Assembly: GCA_905221605.1 (NCBI GenBank)
Contig: CAJNDS010002324.1
Location: forward strand, 1-57,500
From: Symbiodinium natans
Taxonomy: Eukaryota > Sar > Dinophyceae > Suessiales > Symbiodiniaceae
Reading direction: 5' to 3'
Length of the DNA stretch: 57,500 nucleotides
Below, one piece after another: positions 31,634 to 42,544 of this stretch (within the stretch, counting starts at the first letter, position 1; each line of letters opens with the position of its first letter). The position numbers and the translations under genes are program-made. Below the pieces are notes generated by a model. It did no database searches, was not told the origin of the DNA, and was given only the letters and a program-made list of their open reading frames with translations.

Positions 31634-34608
31634 CTAACCAAGGAAAGTAACGCAGTGGAGAACTCTAAGGTCCTCTTCGATTGCATCGATGCGGACGCCC
31701 ACGGTGTCGGCTCTGGGTGCTTCTTCACTGGCCGGGATGTCATCGGGCGCAAGCTTGAACTCCAGGTCACAAACTCGCACAGCATAGCCTGGAAACTTGT
31801 CAAAACTCCACAGGCCACGAAAAAAAGTGCGCCTCAAGCTGACGCACCGGTATATATGTGCATCCCGCCTGCAAAAAGCCACGTGCTCAGGAGGAGGCTC
31901 AAGAACTGCACAAGCAGTTGATCAGCCGTCTGGGCTGAGTAGAGAAGCGAGTAGGCGGTGATGCACCCGCAGAAAAATGCCTCCGAGCGTTGCTCCTCCT
32001 CAACAGCGGCTGCGGCACTTGCCAGAAGAAGCTTCGCTTGCCATGGTTCCAAGCTACAACACGAAGACTCAAGTCAAAAAAGTCCCTGTCAAACGCCGAA
32101 GCAGGCCCTTTACTTTGAACATCCACGTCCTATGAGGGCGCTGTAAGGATCATCCAGGATATGGGCACTGTAGAGATGCTCTGTAGGATGTGGTTTTGGG
32201 ATACGACCCGAGCTGAGTCCAAGCCACCTCGATGAAGTCCAAGAGGTCCTTCCGCATGAGGCCTGTGCGCAAGGAGTCCTTGATCGCCTGTGCGTCATGT
32301 GCGTGTGACGCAGGGAGACTCAGGGATGGAGAGCTTGGCTCGACACGTCTTGAAAGTGTTGTATACCTGACTACGACCTCTAGATCTGTGTGACTGACTC
32401 GGTGCTTTCTCAAGATTGTGGAAGACAACTCAACGGTTCTCCGGGAAGCAGGCTCCATTCCTGCAGGCCTCGCGGAGACGCCAAGGAGGGAGGGCAGACA
32501 GCTGCTTCAGCACACTGCGAGCCACCAGGAAGCTGATCACCCCAGCGAACAGGTGGTGCTTCGTGACCAGCAAGGTGACGATGGTGTTGATGTCAAGCCC
32601 AACATCCAGCACCAGCAAGGCCAAGCCCTGCCACAGCCCGGCCCGCCAAGGCCACGAGAAACCGACCACCGGCCTGAGACTCTTGTGCACCGTGCAGAAA
32701 TCTTGGGGGCGAGTGCTCTGAAGCAACTCTTTTACGGCCCAGCGCTTCACGTCCTCAGGAACTCTGCGCTTTCGAATCCGCGCTCGCAAGCTGGGCGCGC
32801 AGGAGTTCAGGACTGCGCAGAGCAGACAGAGCAAGTAGAAGCCCAGAAGGCCCAAATACGAGTGCCGAGCCAGATCAAAAAGACCAATTGCTGAAACACC
32901 GCCAGGGGCCCACTGGAAAAGCCAGTGCTGACGCAGCCGGCTGCTATCCCACGCATTGAACTTGCTCCGCGACCAGTCCACAAGGGCAGGATTCAGCAGC
33001 ATGGAATCGGAGGCGCCCACCGTGGAATGTATGGAAAACAAGTACGCGTCGCCAAATACCGAGAAGTATAATCCGCCACAAAGACATGTCAAGATCAGAG
33101 TGCGCAGGAAGCCGGCCACCTGGACAGCGGCTTCGGGAAACCGTAATTTCTAGTCGCTCACTGGTCTTGGAAATGTGGGTGCGACTGTGGTCTCAAACTG
33201 TGCTAAGCCGACAAAGCCTTAGAGGGCTGCAGGTGTTAGGGTTGAGGGCTTCATGCTTCAGGTTTAGGGCTTATGTAAGCTTCACGACAAGGGATAGGGC
33301 TTAAGGGTTCAAGTGCTTGCAGGACTGAGGGGTTTAGGGTTTGAAGTTCGGGGTTGGCTTCATCGCGACGTGGTGGCTGGTTGATGCCCTGGCGGTGATT
33401 ACTTACACCCTCAAATCTAAACCCAAAGCCTACATTCGAAACCATAAAACCTGAAATCGACACCACAACAAACCCAAACCCAAAACACCAAAACACGAGC
33501 CCTAAACCCCAAACATCCCCAAACCACGAGCCCTAAGCCCCAAACCCCGTTTGAAAAAAACGAACTTGCTGCGCGTGGCGTCTGCCTCATTGACCCTCAC
33601 TTGCTGTTGATCCTGATAAGCATCTCGACCAGTTGCTCCCCGGAAATCCCAGAAATTCCTCCCAGAAAAAAGTTTCGCCTGGCCTTGTCTTTCAGGGCCC
33701 GGCCCAGCCCTCCAAAGTGGCGCTTTCACTGACCCGCCTACAAGGAGGAGGAAAAGAAGCCTCCATAAAGGCCCATTTCCGCCATCAAAAACCCTGCTAG
33801 AATCGACATGAATGACGGTACCGGAATGCCTTACGCGAGCCTCTTCAGTGATCCACTATGAACGGCCTACATGGGCGTTTCGAAGGGGAACCGATTGCCC
33901 GAAACCTTTGTAAGAGCATGTCGCCGAGGTGGCTATAAACTGAATCTTCGGAAGTGAAGTCGTGTGTCTCTTCTTCGTAACTCGTTCCCCTTGTTCAGAA
34001 AGCTCATACGTGACAAAACCACAGGAGCTGAGCGAGCAAAGTTGGGCCTGTGAGGCTGTGTCCTTGGTCATGATGGCCTTCGCGGGGGCTTGGAGCAGAC
34101 TCCCGACTCCGTAGTGCCTGGCTGCCGGGCCGACGTAGCAGAGGAGGACCACCGGCAGCCACCAAATCCAGCGAACCAGCAAGTTCGCGAACCCCAACCA
34201 CAAAACGGCAACTAAGACTTCGAGCCACCTCCACAGCCTGAGGAGCCACGCGTTTTTCGCAAAGGCTAGGCTCACCAGCTGCTTGGCACCCTGCTCGAAG
34301 GGGTCCTCCGCCAGCCGTCTGCTTTGCCGCTTCTTCGTCCACTTGGCTGCGAGAGTCTCCAGACGAATGGCGACAACTGCCGCGCTGACAGCGGAGACCA
34401 ATGCAACCCATGTGAGCCAGTCGGACAGGGTGTTGGCAATCACATCCTCGAACGTGATGCGGGATTGCAAGAACTCCTTCATGCCAAGATGAATGGCTCT
34501 CCCTTTTTCACAGGCAGTTCTCACGCCGGACAGACCAAACCCCACGATGAAAAGCGCGACCCCCAAAACCCACGGCCAGACCGGCGCCTGCGAGAGCGAA
34601 ATGTCCAC
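31634..34608 (-). CDS. Multi-pass membrane protein, at least five exons, Y1 copy
   Basis: My model joins 34608-34048, 33119-32469, 32287-32208, 32053-31869 and 31788-31634 on the minus strand: 543 residues, the 5' exon missing. Exon starts at 34608 (TTGTAG|GTG) and 33119 (TGTCCAG|GTG) follow AG|G acceptors and have in-frame stops upstream. The join 32469/32287 (AG|GC to AG|GC, 181-bp intron) gives PWRLRE-AIKDSLRTG, 32208/32053 gives WTQLG-LEPWQAK, and 31869/31788 (80-bp intron, again AG|GC at both ends) gives STWLFA-GYAVRVCDLEF. All keep frame and remove stops. About ten hydrophobic segments are visible: four in the first exon, four in the second, two in the fourth. An acidic tail follows (LAPDDIPASEEAPRAD). 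The layout resembles XK-type or other polytopic proteins, but I cannot name the family. The 928-bp intron between the first two exons is the weakest join and may hide another exon (33729-33540). Confidence 0.65.
33246..33297. other. 50-bp segment present in Y1, absent from Y2
   Basis: Bounded by AGGGCTT on the left and AGGGCTTAAGG on the right in Y1. Y2 (near 51144) has a single AGGGCTT. This is the pattern of a deletion between short direct repeats in Y2. It falls inside the predicted long intron and so should not affect the protein. Confidence 0.8.
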
Positions 34609-34619
34609 CTACAACGAGT

Positions 34620-35065
34620 GAGTGCAATTTCGAGCACGGAATGCGCACCGACGCCGGAGAAAGTACCATCGCGAAGCCAAATGCCACGCTTCGAGACGTG
34701 CGGCGTGCTCACGGGACTTTCAGAAATGATGCCCGGCCAAGAATGTGCTAGTTCTGCACTTCACGAGGAGCATGCAAGGAAAGAGCTCCGTGTCGAGCAC
34801 GCAGATCCTTGTAAGGGACACACGAGGCGAACCCATCCAACACCCCCAAAAAAGCAGGAGCGTACGTCCCATGTTTTCGCAACACGGAGCCACCCAAGCC
34901 TCAAAAGGGTGCAATCTTGGGCGTTTGTACGTAACCAGCCACCCTGGAATCCCGTAGTCAAAGCCCACCTGTGGGTGAAAGCTGCGCGCCCGGGCGTTGA
35001 ACAACTATCTCAACCTAACCCTCTTTACTCTTCACGTTAGAACCCCTTAGCAACCTTAGCGTTGC
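34620..35065. other. Gap between membrane-protein exon and ankyrin gene, Y1
   Basis: Should contain the 5' exon of the membrane-protein gene and the 3' end of the ankyrin gene. A minus-strand stretch (about 34870-34740, MGRTLLLFWGCWMGSPRVSL) is hydrophobic and could be a signal-type first exon, but I see no clean join. An ATG at about 34672 is lost in Y2 by a single change and is therefore a poor start candidate. Confidence 0.35.
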
Positions 35066-35069
35066 CAGG

Positions 35070-36478
35070 TTACTTGGGGAAAAACATCGAGAGAACAATC
35101 CATGATGTCATGAAGCCAGTCTCTTGTTGCCCGTCCTTGGCGTCGGGATCCTTCAGCCGGTCCACGAGTGCGCCAAAGATGTCAGCCCAACTGGGGCGCC
35201 CGCCACAGCTGGCAAGCCAGAAATGCACATCCGTCTCCCGCAAATCCTCCGGCTTTGAGCACTGCAAGTCCGCCGCAGCCTCCTTCCAGGCTTGAGGGAC
35301 TTCGGTCAGGTTGAGATGGCAAACTGTGTAGACCAGGAAGCGGCATTCCAATTCAACTGTCAAGCTGTCTGTGTCAGCAGCACTTGCTTCGAGCCATTGC
35401 GCCAGGAGGAGTTGGATGACCTGAAGGCGGTGCTCTCTGGCTGCGGTGTGCAAAGGAGTGTCGCCCAAGTCGTCCGCAAGCTTGAGGCAATCAGGACATT
35501 GCTGGGCAAGGACACGAACGATCTCGGTGTTGCCATAACTGGCTGCCGTGTGCAAAGGAATCCGGCCGTCATCGTCCGCAAGCTTGAGGCAATCAGGACA
35601 TTGCTGGGCAAGGAAACGAACGATCTCGGTGCTGCCATAACTGGCTGCCGTGTGCAAAGGAGTCACGCCCCACTCGTTAGCAACCTTGAGGCAATCAGGC
35701 CATTGCTGGGCAAGGAAACGAACGATCTCGATGTCGCCATGACCGGCTGCTAAGTGCACAGGAGTCTCGCCCCAGTCGTTAGCAAGCTTGAGGCCGTCGG
35801 GCCATTGCTGGGCAAGGAAACGAACGATCTCGGTTTTGCCATAACTGGCTGCTCTGTGCAAAGGAGTCCTGCCGTCATCGTCCCGAAGCTTGAGGCCGTC
35901 GGGCCATTGCTGGGCAAGGAAACGAACGATCTCGATGTTGCCATGACTGGCTGCTATGTGCAAAGGAGTCCAGCCCCAGTTGTCAGCAAGCTTGAGTCCG
36001 TCGGGCCACTGGTCTAACAGAAGCTTCACGAGCTCGATGCTGCCGTTGTGGCAAGCGAGGTGCAACGGCACGCGGTCCAAACCGTCCGTGGCTTGCGCAC
36101 CCTCTGGCCAGGCAGTGAGTAGTAACCGCACGACAGCGACATCTCCCTGCCAGCTGGCTTCATGCAGCAGAGTGGTCTTCACCCCATCCTCACCGAAGAA
36201 CACCATAGTGAAGCTGCCACTGGCCAGAAGCCTGCCCGGGCGAATTTAAAGAGTTTCGGGCTTTTGGGGCCTGGGCTGATCAACAACAAGCCATAAGCCA
36301 GAACGTCTATTCGGTCCATCGCAAATCGAAAACCCACGGCCACCACTATGCCAAGACCAAAAGCCCGTAGCCTCTGAACTGCATCTGCATCGCCGGCGCT
36401 CACGGCTGCAAAGAGCTCGTCCTTGGGCCCGGCTGACGCGGCCAAGCTGCAGAGCCATAGCACAGGCCAGCGATACAT
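35070..36478 (-). CDS. Ankyrin-repeat protein with predicted signal peptide, Y1 copy, two exons
   Basis: My model joins 36478-36372 and 36231-35070 (422 residues) around a 140-bp intron with GC donor (CAGAG|GCTACGG) and AG|G acceptor (GGGCAG|GCTTCTGG). The join gives DADAVQ-RLLASG, restoring a first ankyrin helix pair split by the intron. ATG 36478 begins a hydrophobic leader (MYRWPVLWLCSLAASAG), consistent with ER or plastid routing. Eight 34-residue ankyrin repeats follow, of form GWTPLHIAASHGNIEIVRFL with an AQQWPDGLKLAD linker, then a C-terminal region rich in Trp, Asp and Glu with no recognised domain. The repeats are very alike, so conversion between them is easy. The role is presumably binding in or through the secretory route; the ligand is unknown. 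Confidence 0.85.
35657..35888 (-). other. Hypervariable central ankyrin repeats, Y1
   Basis: Residues about 151-227 of the spliced protein, covering repeats five, six and the start of seven. This block differs strongly from Y2 (53509-53740), although the flanks are nearly identical. The changes fall mainly in the hairpin loops and first helices of the repeats. Confidence 0.85.
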
Positions 36479-36499
36479 CTTTCCGGTACACTGTACTAC

Positions 36500-38110
36500 C
36501 CTACGGACTCTAGACAAGTTACATCATGATTATAACGTCTGAATGTGGTGCTGCTGCGCAGTTCGCAGCAAAAGGCCGGCGTGCCTCGAGACGTGCCTCG
36601 AGCAGAAGGGCTTTGACACGAGGCGGGTGCCATATGGGGCCTGGGACTTGGGGGGGCCTTGCGGCGGCAAGGTGCTCCCGTACAGTACCCCGAAGACGAG
36701 GTCGGAGCCGAACATTTCGTGCTGCGAGCGCTCCGCGTCTCGGCCTCGCGCTGATCCAAGCGAAGCGTATTCAGCCCAGGGCCAGTCGAGGTGTTTCGGA
36801 TTTTCAGGTGATGGCCGCAAGCTAAGTTCCTTCAGGTTGGCGGCCGGAGTTCATGCTCTGGTTTGCTTAGATATGGATGATTTGGAAGTCTTTGGGGCGT
36901 GGAAGCCTGCCCCAAAAGCCCGACGCCGCACTACGGATGCGACATTTTCAGGAAAGCTCGGGACTTCAGTACGGGGCGCAGGGGGAGTCCCTTTCGAGCC
37001 TTGCGCCCTCATCATTGCCGGAAACCCCCCCCCCAAACTCCGAAAGCCCTCTGAAATTGAATGAACCCAAAATTGCCTCACCCCAGCCCGAAGACCTCCA
37101 AACCCTGAGCCCTGGACCCGCCGGGCTGAGCTTTCCGCCACTCCTGCGGGTCTGCTCAACTACCAGTTGCCCCCCCCCTCCCCTCCCCTTGCACAAGCTT
37201 ACCTCAGTGGAAGATAGTGGTTCAAGATCTGCTTCATAGGGCTCACCGGCCATGTCAGGGCATGAACGGTAGGCATTGGACATTTTCGCAGTCGCAGGAA
37301 ACATGCCTCGACAAGTGCTGAGTTCGAGCCCCCGACACTGGTGTGGCAGCCCTAAACCCTAAACCCCTAAGTCCCAAACCATGACCCCTAAACACCTAAA
37401 CACCTGAACCCTAAACCCCTAAAGCCTGAAATCTACTTAAGTACTTAAAGTTCTGAGGAGTCCGGAGGGAAACTGCCCGCATCTCGCCTTGAGCAGCAGG
37501 CGGACCACCTCCTGGTGGGCCTGGGTGGATGTGAGAGATTCGGGGGAGGGCTCAGGCTTTAGGGAACGGGGTTCCCTAAACCCAAAACGTTTCCCCCCCC
37601 CCCCACCCCGCCCCAACCCGCCAAAGCCTAAAAGCACCAACATCCTGAATGAAGGCCCTCACAAACTCTTAAGAGCCCCTTTCAGGCCCTAAACCCCCCC
37701 CTGTTAAGGGCCCCAAAAGCCAAGGAAACCCGAGCTGCCAACGCCCAGGGCGTTCCATTCACGAGGTTCCTCGGAGCTGGAAGGGTTTGGGGTTTGGGGT
37801 TTGGGGCTTATAGGGTTTAGGGTCTAGGGTTGAGGGAGTAATTCGGGTTTAGGGTTTGGACATAAGGTGTAGGGTTGACATCGGTTGGCAAGCTGATGTG
37901 TGCTCTCCCTTTCGCAACCTTGGCCACATGAACCCTACAATTGGGATAGCCCCAAGCCCTATTACTATGAGAACTTCTAAAGGTTCGGGTAGTCCTAAGT
38001 TCGCTGCCCGATGCCCCCAAGCCCTGGGGAGTGAAAACAAGATTGGTAACTCACCTTCTGTCCTAACAAAGGCCTCGCTGAAAGGCGTCCACCTGAATCG
38101 CCCTAACAAA
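36500..38110. other. Upstream flank of Y1 ankyrin gene, no supported gene
   Basis: A plus-strand frame at 36543-37064 is open, and Y2 has a 21-bp in-frame insertion within it (near 54486), but a C-run that differs by one base between the copies (37024-37033, ten C against nine) then shifts its frame, so I do not call it a gene. A dispersed repeat lies at 37250-37340 and CCCTAAA-like motifs at 37350-37430. Confidence 0.5.
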
Positions 38111-39030
38111 CCCTGGGCCGATGGCTTCAAACCCCGAACGCCCCCACCCGGCCCTAAACCCCGACTGCCTGTGTCCAGCGCAGGCGCAAGCTGAGCGCCG
38201 ACGCTGCGCAGCCTGCAACATTGGGGTGTTGGATCTGTTTCAGCGCTTACCGGCCATTGTCAGGGCATGGAACGGCAGACATTGCAGAATCTTTGCAGTC
38301 TTGTGAGTCACAGGAAACATGCCTCGACAAGAGCCGAGGTCGAGCCCCGATGTCCTGGGCGGATGTGAGAGATTCGGGGGAGGGCTCAGGCTTTGGGGAA
38401 CGGGAGCACGCGGACCACCTCCTGGTGGCCTGGGAGGATGTGCGAGGCTCTGGAGAAGGTCCAGGTTGTGTGGTTTGGGGTTGGAGGTTTCAGGGTGTCT
38501 AAAGCTTGCGCCTCTTTGAGGAAACATTCAGTTTCAGATACAGCATGAACCTTAATCCCTAAACCCAAAACGCCCCCCCCCCCCCCCCCCCCCCCTGCGG
38601 AGATGGGAGTCCGGCATTGAGCAAGCAGATTCCCCCCCTCTCCGCCCCCTCAAACCCTGCCAAATCCTAAAAGCCGGAAGCCCCCCAAAATCCTAGAGCC
38701 CTTAAAGCCCTCAACATTAAAGCCCTGAAAGCCTTCAAGCTTGTAAAGCCCCTTTCAGACCCGAAAGTCTCCCCCAAGCCCCAAAAGAACTACCCTCGAC
38801 CCAAGCCCAGGGGCTTGTCGAGCTGCCAAGGTCAAGGGCGTTCCATTCACCGCGGTTCCTCGGAGGTGGAAGGGAAGGGTTTGGGGTTTGGGGGTTTAGA
38901 GTTTATGGTTTGAGGTTTAGGGTTTAGGGAGTAGGGTTTAAGTTTTAGGAAATAAGGTGTAGGGTTGACATCCATGGGCAAGCTGATGTTTGTTATCCCT
39001 TTCGCAACCTTGGCCAATGAACTCTAAACC
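38110..39030. other. Junction zone between Y1 and X3
   Basis: A patchwork of pieces seen elsewhere: 38106-38220 matches 56640-56740, 38240-38350 is a dispersed repeat, 38430-38500 resembles 19140-19200, and 38573-38595 is a run of 23 C. No gene. Confidence 0.6.
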
Positions 39031-39291
39031 CTATTACTATGAGAACTTCTCGGGTTCATGCAGCTGCCGATGCTCCCAAGCCCTGAAATTGAAAACAACA
39101 AAAACCTCACTGAAAGCCTAGCACCGAACGACCGGGAGTGAAAACAAGATTGGAACCCACCTTCTGACCCGACACAGGCTTGGCTGAAAGGCGTCCACCT
39201 GACCCGCCCTAACACCAAGCAACCCCGCAAACACCTAACATAACGTTCATAAGGTCCGCCCCGAAACCCCAACAAAGCAACTCGAAACCTG

Positions 39292-39315
39292 CCCCCCCCC
39301 CCCCCCCCCCCCCCC
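39292..39315. repeat. Poly-C core of dispersed element, X3
   Basis: 24 consecutive C between ACTCGAAACCTG and GAAAACCGACAG. The X1 copy has 23 C and the X2 copy 17. Confidence 0.9.
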
Positions 39316-40536
39316 GAAAACCGACAGACCCAAACAGACATAGCCATGCTTACAGAAGCCTGAGCCCAGGAAACTCCAAGCCTTCAGCACGGAGGAAATC
39401 CACCCCTCCAAGATCCTTAGCCATGCCACCCTCTGCCTTGTGCACCCCCTCAAAAACGGTGAAAGACGTTCAGAGGCCCCGACTCGACTTCGGGGCGGGC
39501 GTTTGCAGATCGCCAGAGCGGCGGCCCTGTCGTCTTCCGTTGAGGATGGCGGGCTTCGGGGTTGTAGAGGGTTTCCTAGGTCCACGGTGCAGGAGTTTGG
39601 GAGCTTAGGGTTCTGGGTCGCGGGACCGAATGCCATGTTCAGCAGATGCCGGCACAAATAAACCGACACTCAACACCAGATGCCACAAAATGCACAAGAA
39701 AGTTCGCGACTTCCGTGACGCGGGCTCCTGATACTTTGAGAATCATGGGTATAAGACCTACTAGTGTTAAACGCAGGCTTACTTTATTCGCCCTGCTCAT
39801 AAGAGCTCCAAGTACCCCAAACCCGTACACCCTTGAAGTTAACCCCTCCCTATAAATCCTCAACCCTTGCACACTTCTCTCGAAAAGACCCGTGGGCCTC
39901 CGAGCAAGGCGGAGTCGCACACAAGCGGCGGACCTGGAGTTGCACGCGTTTCTGCTTCCGAAAGGAGGGCTGATGAAGGGTTTATTTGGGGTTTATAGGG
40001 TGTGTGTGTGTGTGTGTTCGTTCAAAGCAACCTTGTAAAGCATTTACTGAGGGAGTATAGCGAGTTGAGGAGCTCAGGTCTGTTTAGGGCTGCATTTGGG
40101 GCTTCGTCGGAGTTGGGCGTTTCGGAGAATGGGCGTTTACGTGGGCTGAGGGGGGGGGGGGGGAGCTCCGGCATTGAGACTGCCCAGCAACACTCATGCG
40201 GGGCAATGCCTCCTCCATGCAGCATGGGACGTGCACGCGCCCAACCCTCTCTAAACACGGAACCCCTGGCTCGTCTCCTGAGATTTTGCGGTTTGTGGAA
40301 GGCCTTCTGCGGGCGCGAAAGCTTCATGAAGCGATCTGCCTCCATTCCGAAACTCTGGGAGGTCGCTACACCGCTACGTGCAAGGCGAGGTCCCCGAAAG
40401 CTCAAAGCTTAGCCTAGTCTATGCGTGGAGATCCAGTCTAGTAGCTTACAACCCCTTTAAAATCTCTGAATCATCTCTATAAACCTGTCAGGACAAAGTC
40501 ATGGGTTCAAGCCGAACCCAACGATAAGGCAGGTCC

Positions 40537-40560
40537 CGAAATCCCCCCCCCCCCCTATTC
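40537..40560. other. Deletion junction replacing the ankyrin gene in X3
   Basis: The left flank GGTCCCGAAATCCC (as at 20815 in X2) runs directly into CCCCCTATTC and TAAACAGG (as at 22982 in X2). The join lies in a run of 13 C. Both flanks have CCC at the break, which suggests joining at short homology in a C-run. Confidence 0.85.
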
Positions 40561-40819
40561 TAAACAGGCAGAAGACACTCCACATCCTCTTTATCCCTGT
40601 TTGGAACACACAGCATGCAAAAAGGGAGTCCGGTTCTTGGGCATCCCGGCCCGAAATTCACCCTCCCACTGCCCCACACCCACACACACACACGCACGCA
40701 CATGCACACATCCCAAGCCTCTTCGAGTTGCATGGGTCCCCCCCAGCTTCCGGCGGAGGCGGCCTCACGCTTGGGATGAGTTGAGAAGGCTTCCAAGAGC
40801 TTTGTAGGGTCAGATGGGA

Positions 40820-40932
40820 GGGTTTAGGGTCTATAAGGTTTAGGGTTTAGGGTTTAGGGCTTAGGGCTTAGGGTTTAGGGTTTAGGGTTTAGGGTTTAGG
40901 GCTTAGGGTTTAGGGTTTAGGGTTTAGGGTTT
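40820..40932 (+). repeat. Interstitial telomere-like array (TTTAGGG), X3
   Basis: About fifteen units, of which three are GCTTAGG variants spaced along the array. It sits at the same place as 13203-13300 and 23257-23352. Confidence 0.95.
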
Positions 40933-41409
40933 ACCCTTTCAAGCTTGCCCTGAAGGTCCGGGGGTACATCCGGCCTTGCAAGAATCCCCCTCTGGGAAAC
41001 CTGCATGTTTTGTAGGGGACGCTACAGAACCCAACACCACCAAGACCCCAAGGCCCCCAGAAGCACCCCTTTCAAGGATTGCAGATTTTTTCACGAAGAC
41101 GTTGGGCCGTTCAGCAATTGCCTGCCGTCGAGGACCGACACAATAATCGACCCGACGCCAGATGAAAGAACATGTGCAGGAACGTTCGAGACTTCGGTGA
41201 TGCGCGCTCTTGTGAATCCTCAGGCCCCAAACCCTATAAACGTTCACATCATCCTAAGCCCTACCGCCGAATCGACAAAACAAACAAACCCTGCCGCCCT
41301 AAACCCTCAAGCCTTAAACTACTCCCCCAATGAAGCCCCCAATCCTAAACCGAAAGCTGTAAACTCCGAATGTGAAACCCCAACCCCCAATCTGTAACCC
41401 ACAAGAACC

Positions 41410-42480
41410 GTACGAAGAGGGTTTAGGGGTTTAGAAGGTTTAGGGTTTAGGGTTTATAGGGCTTAAAGGGTTGATAGAGGGTTTAGGTGTAGAAGGTTTA
41501 GGGTTCAGGGGGTTTAGGGGTTTAGAGGATTTAGGGGGTTTATGGGTTTAGGGGGTTTAGAGGGTTCAGAGGGCTCAGGGGTTTAGAGGGTTAGTGGGTT
41601 TAGAGGGTTTAGAAGGTTTAGGGTTTAGGGGGTTTCAGAGGGTTTGTAGGTTTTAGAGGGTTTCGGGTTTAGGGGCTTAGGGCTTAGAGGGTTTAGAGGG
41701 TTTAGAGGGTGTAGAGGGTTTGTAGGGTTCAGGGGTTAGGGTGCAAGGCGACACCCCGAAAGCTGCTTCAAACCTGACCGAGCCGAGGGAGGGGCCGTGT
41801 TGAGGCATCGCGACCTCGCCGCCATGACTGCCACGACCTCGCCATGACCAAACCCTAAACCCTAAACCCTAAACCCTAAACCCTAAACCCTAAACCCTAA
41901 ACCCTAAACCCTAAACCCTAAACCCCCCTAAACCCTAAACCCTAAACCCTAAACCCTGGACCCTGGACCCTTGAGCCTGAAGCTGAATTTGAAGCGTTGA
42001 GGGTTTGAGCCCCTTGGGATTTCAAGGGCTTGGGGTCGCAGGATTCGTCTCAGGCTCTCGCGGAATAGGAGGCTTCGGAAAGGGCTGAAGGACCCGGGGC
42101 GCGCCGAATCTTCGTGACCTTTACGGTTTCGTTGGGCTCAGGGTTTACATGGGTGGCGGTCAAAAGCATCCCTTTTGGGGTACCCTAAATATTAGGTGCC
42201 GTATTATAGTCGGGATCCAAAAAGGGGACCATAATTTTGACAGCCACCCACGTGTAGGGGAGGGTTTAATCGGCTTCAGGATCTCATTTAGCGAAGGGGG
42301 CCTGGTGCCTTGCGAAGGGGTTGCCGATGTTGCACCAGGATACCCCATCACTGAGAGGGCCCCAGTTTGAGCTATGAGAGCTCATCCGCAAAAGCCTCTC
42401 TGGACTCTTGACTACAAACCCAAACCCTCCTTAACCCACAAGAAAGGCGCCCTAAACCCTGAACACCTCCCCCCCCCCTG
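41410..42480. repeat. Fragment of unit Y (Y3) inside X3
   Basis: Starts with the 9-bp-type array (41415-41730), then a block at 41727-41830 nearly identical to 28148-28270, a CCCTAAA array (41850-41962), and 41970-42470 matching 28330-28690 with local differences. It ends at a C-run (42470-42478). X3 sequence resumes at about 42545. Confidence 0.8.
41850..41962 (-). repeat. Interstitial telomere-like array (CCCTAAA), Y3
   Basis: About fifteen near-perfect units with one CCCCCCTAAA variant. The homologous sites at 28275-28325 and 46090-46140 are much shorter and degenerate. Confidence 0.95.
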
Positions 42481-42544
42481 TAGGTTTCGGGTTTAGGGTT
42501 TGGGGTTTGGGGTTTGGGGTTTAGGGTTGAGGGTTGAGGTTTGA

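Larger units (their letters stand above)
25860..38110. repeat. Segmental duplication unit Y, copy Y1
   Basis: Aligns collinearly with Y2 (about 43620-56000). The constant offset is 17900-17901 between 29.0 and 33.2 kb, and 17851-17852 between 33.3 and 36.6 kb after a 50-bp length difference near 33246-33297. Identity is very high by eye over the gene-bearing part. Both copies carry the same three minus-strand loci in the same order. Confidence 0.9.
39030..41410. repeat. Segmental duplication unit X, copy X3, ankyrin gene deleted
   Basis: 39195-39345 matches 9180-9310, 39470-40540 matches 9590-10660, and 40556-41400 matches 22985-23830 and 12870-13760. The sequence that in X2 spans 20828-22977, including the entire ubiquitin-like/ankyrin gene, is absent. 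The two flanks meet in a C-run at 40543-40555. Confidence 0.9.

Noticed and set aside
34324-35040. 238-codon plus-strand open frame (also 52176-52892)
   Set aside because: It lies opposite the membrane-protein exon, has low-quality composition and no visible domain. I treat it as a shadow frame.
35292-35753. Plus-strand open frames opposite the ankyrin repeats (also 53144-53869)
   Set aside because: They mirror the 102-bp ankyrin unit on the opposite strand; the minus strand carries the ankyrin consensus.
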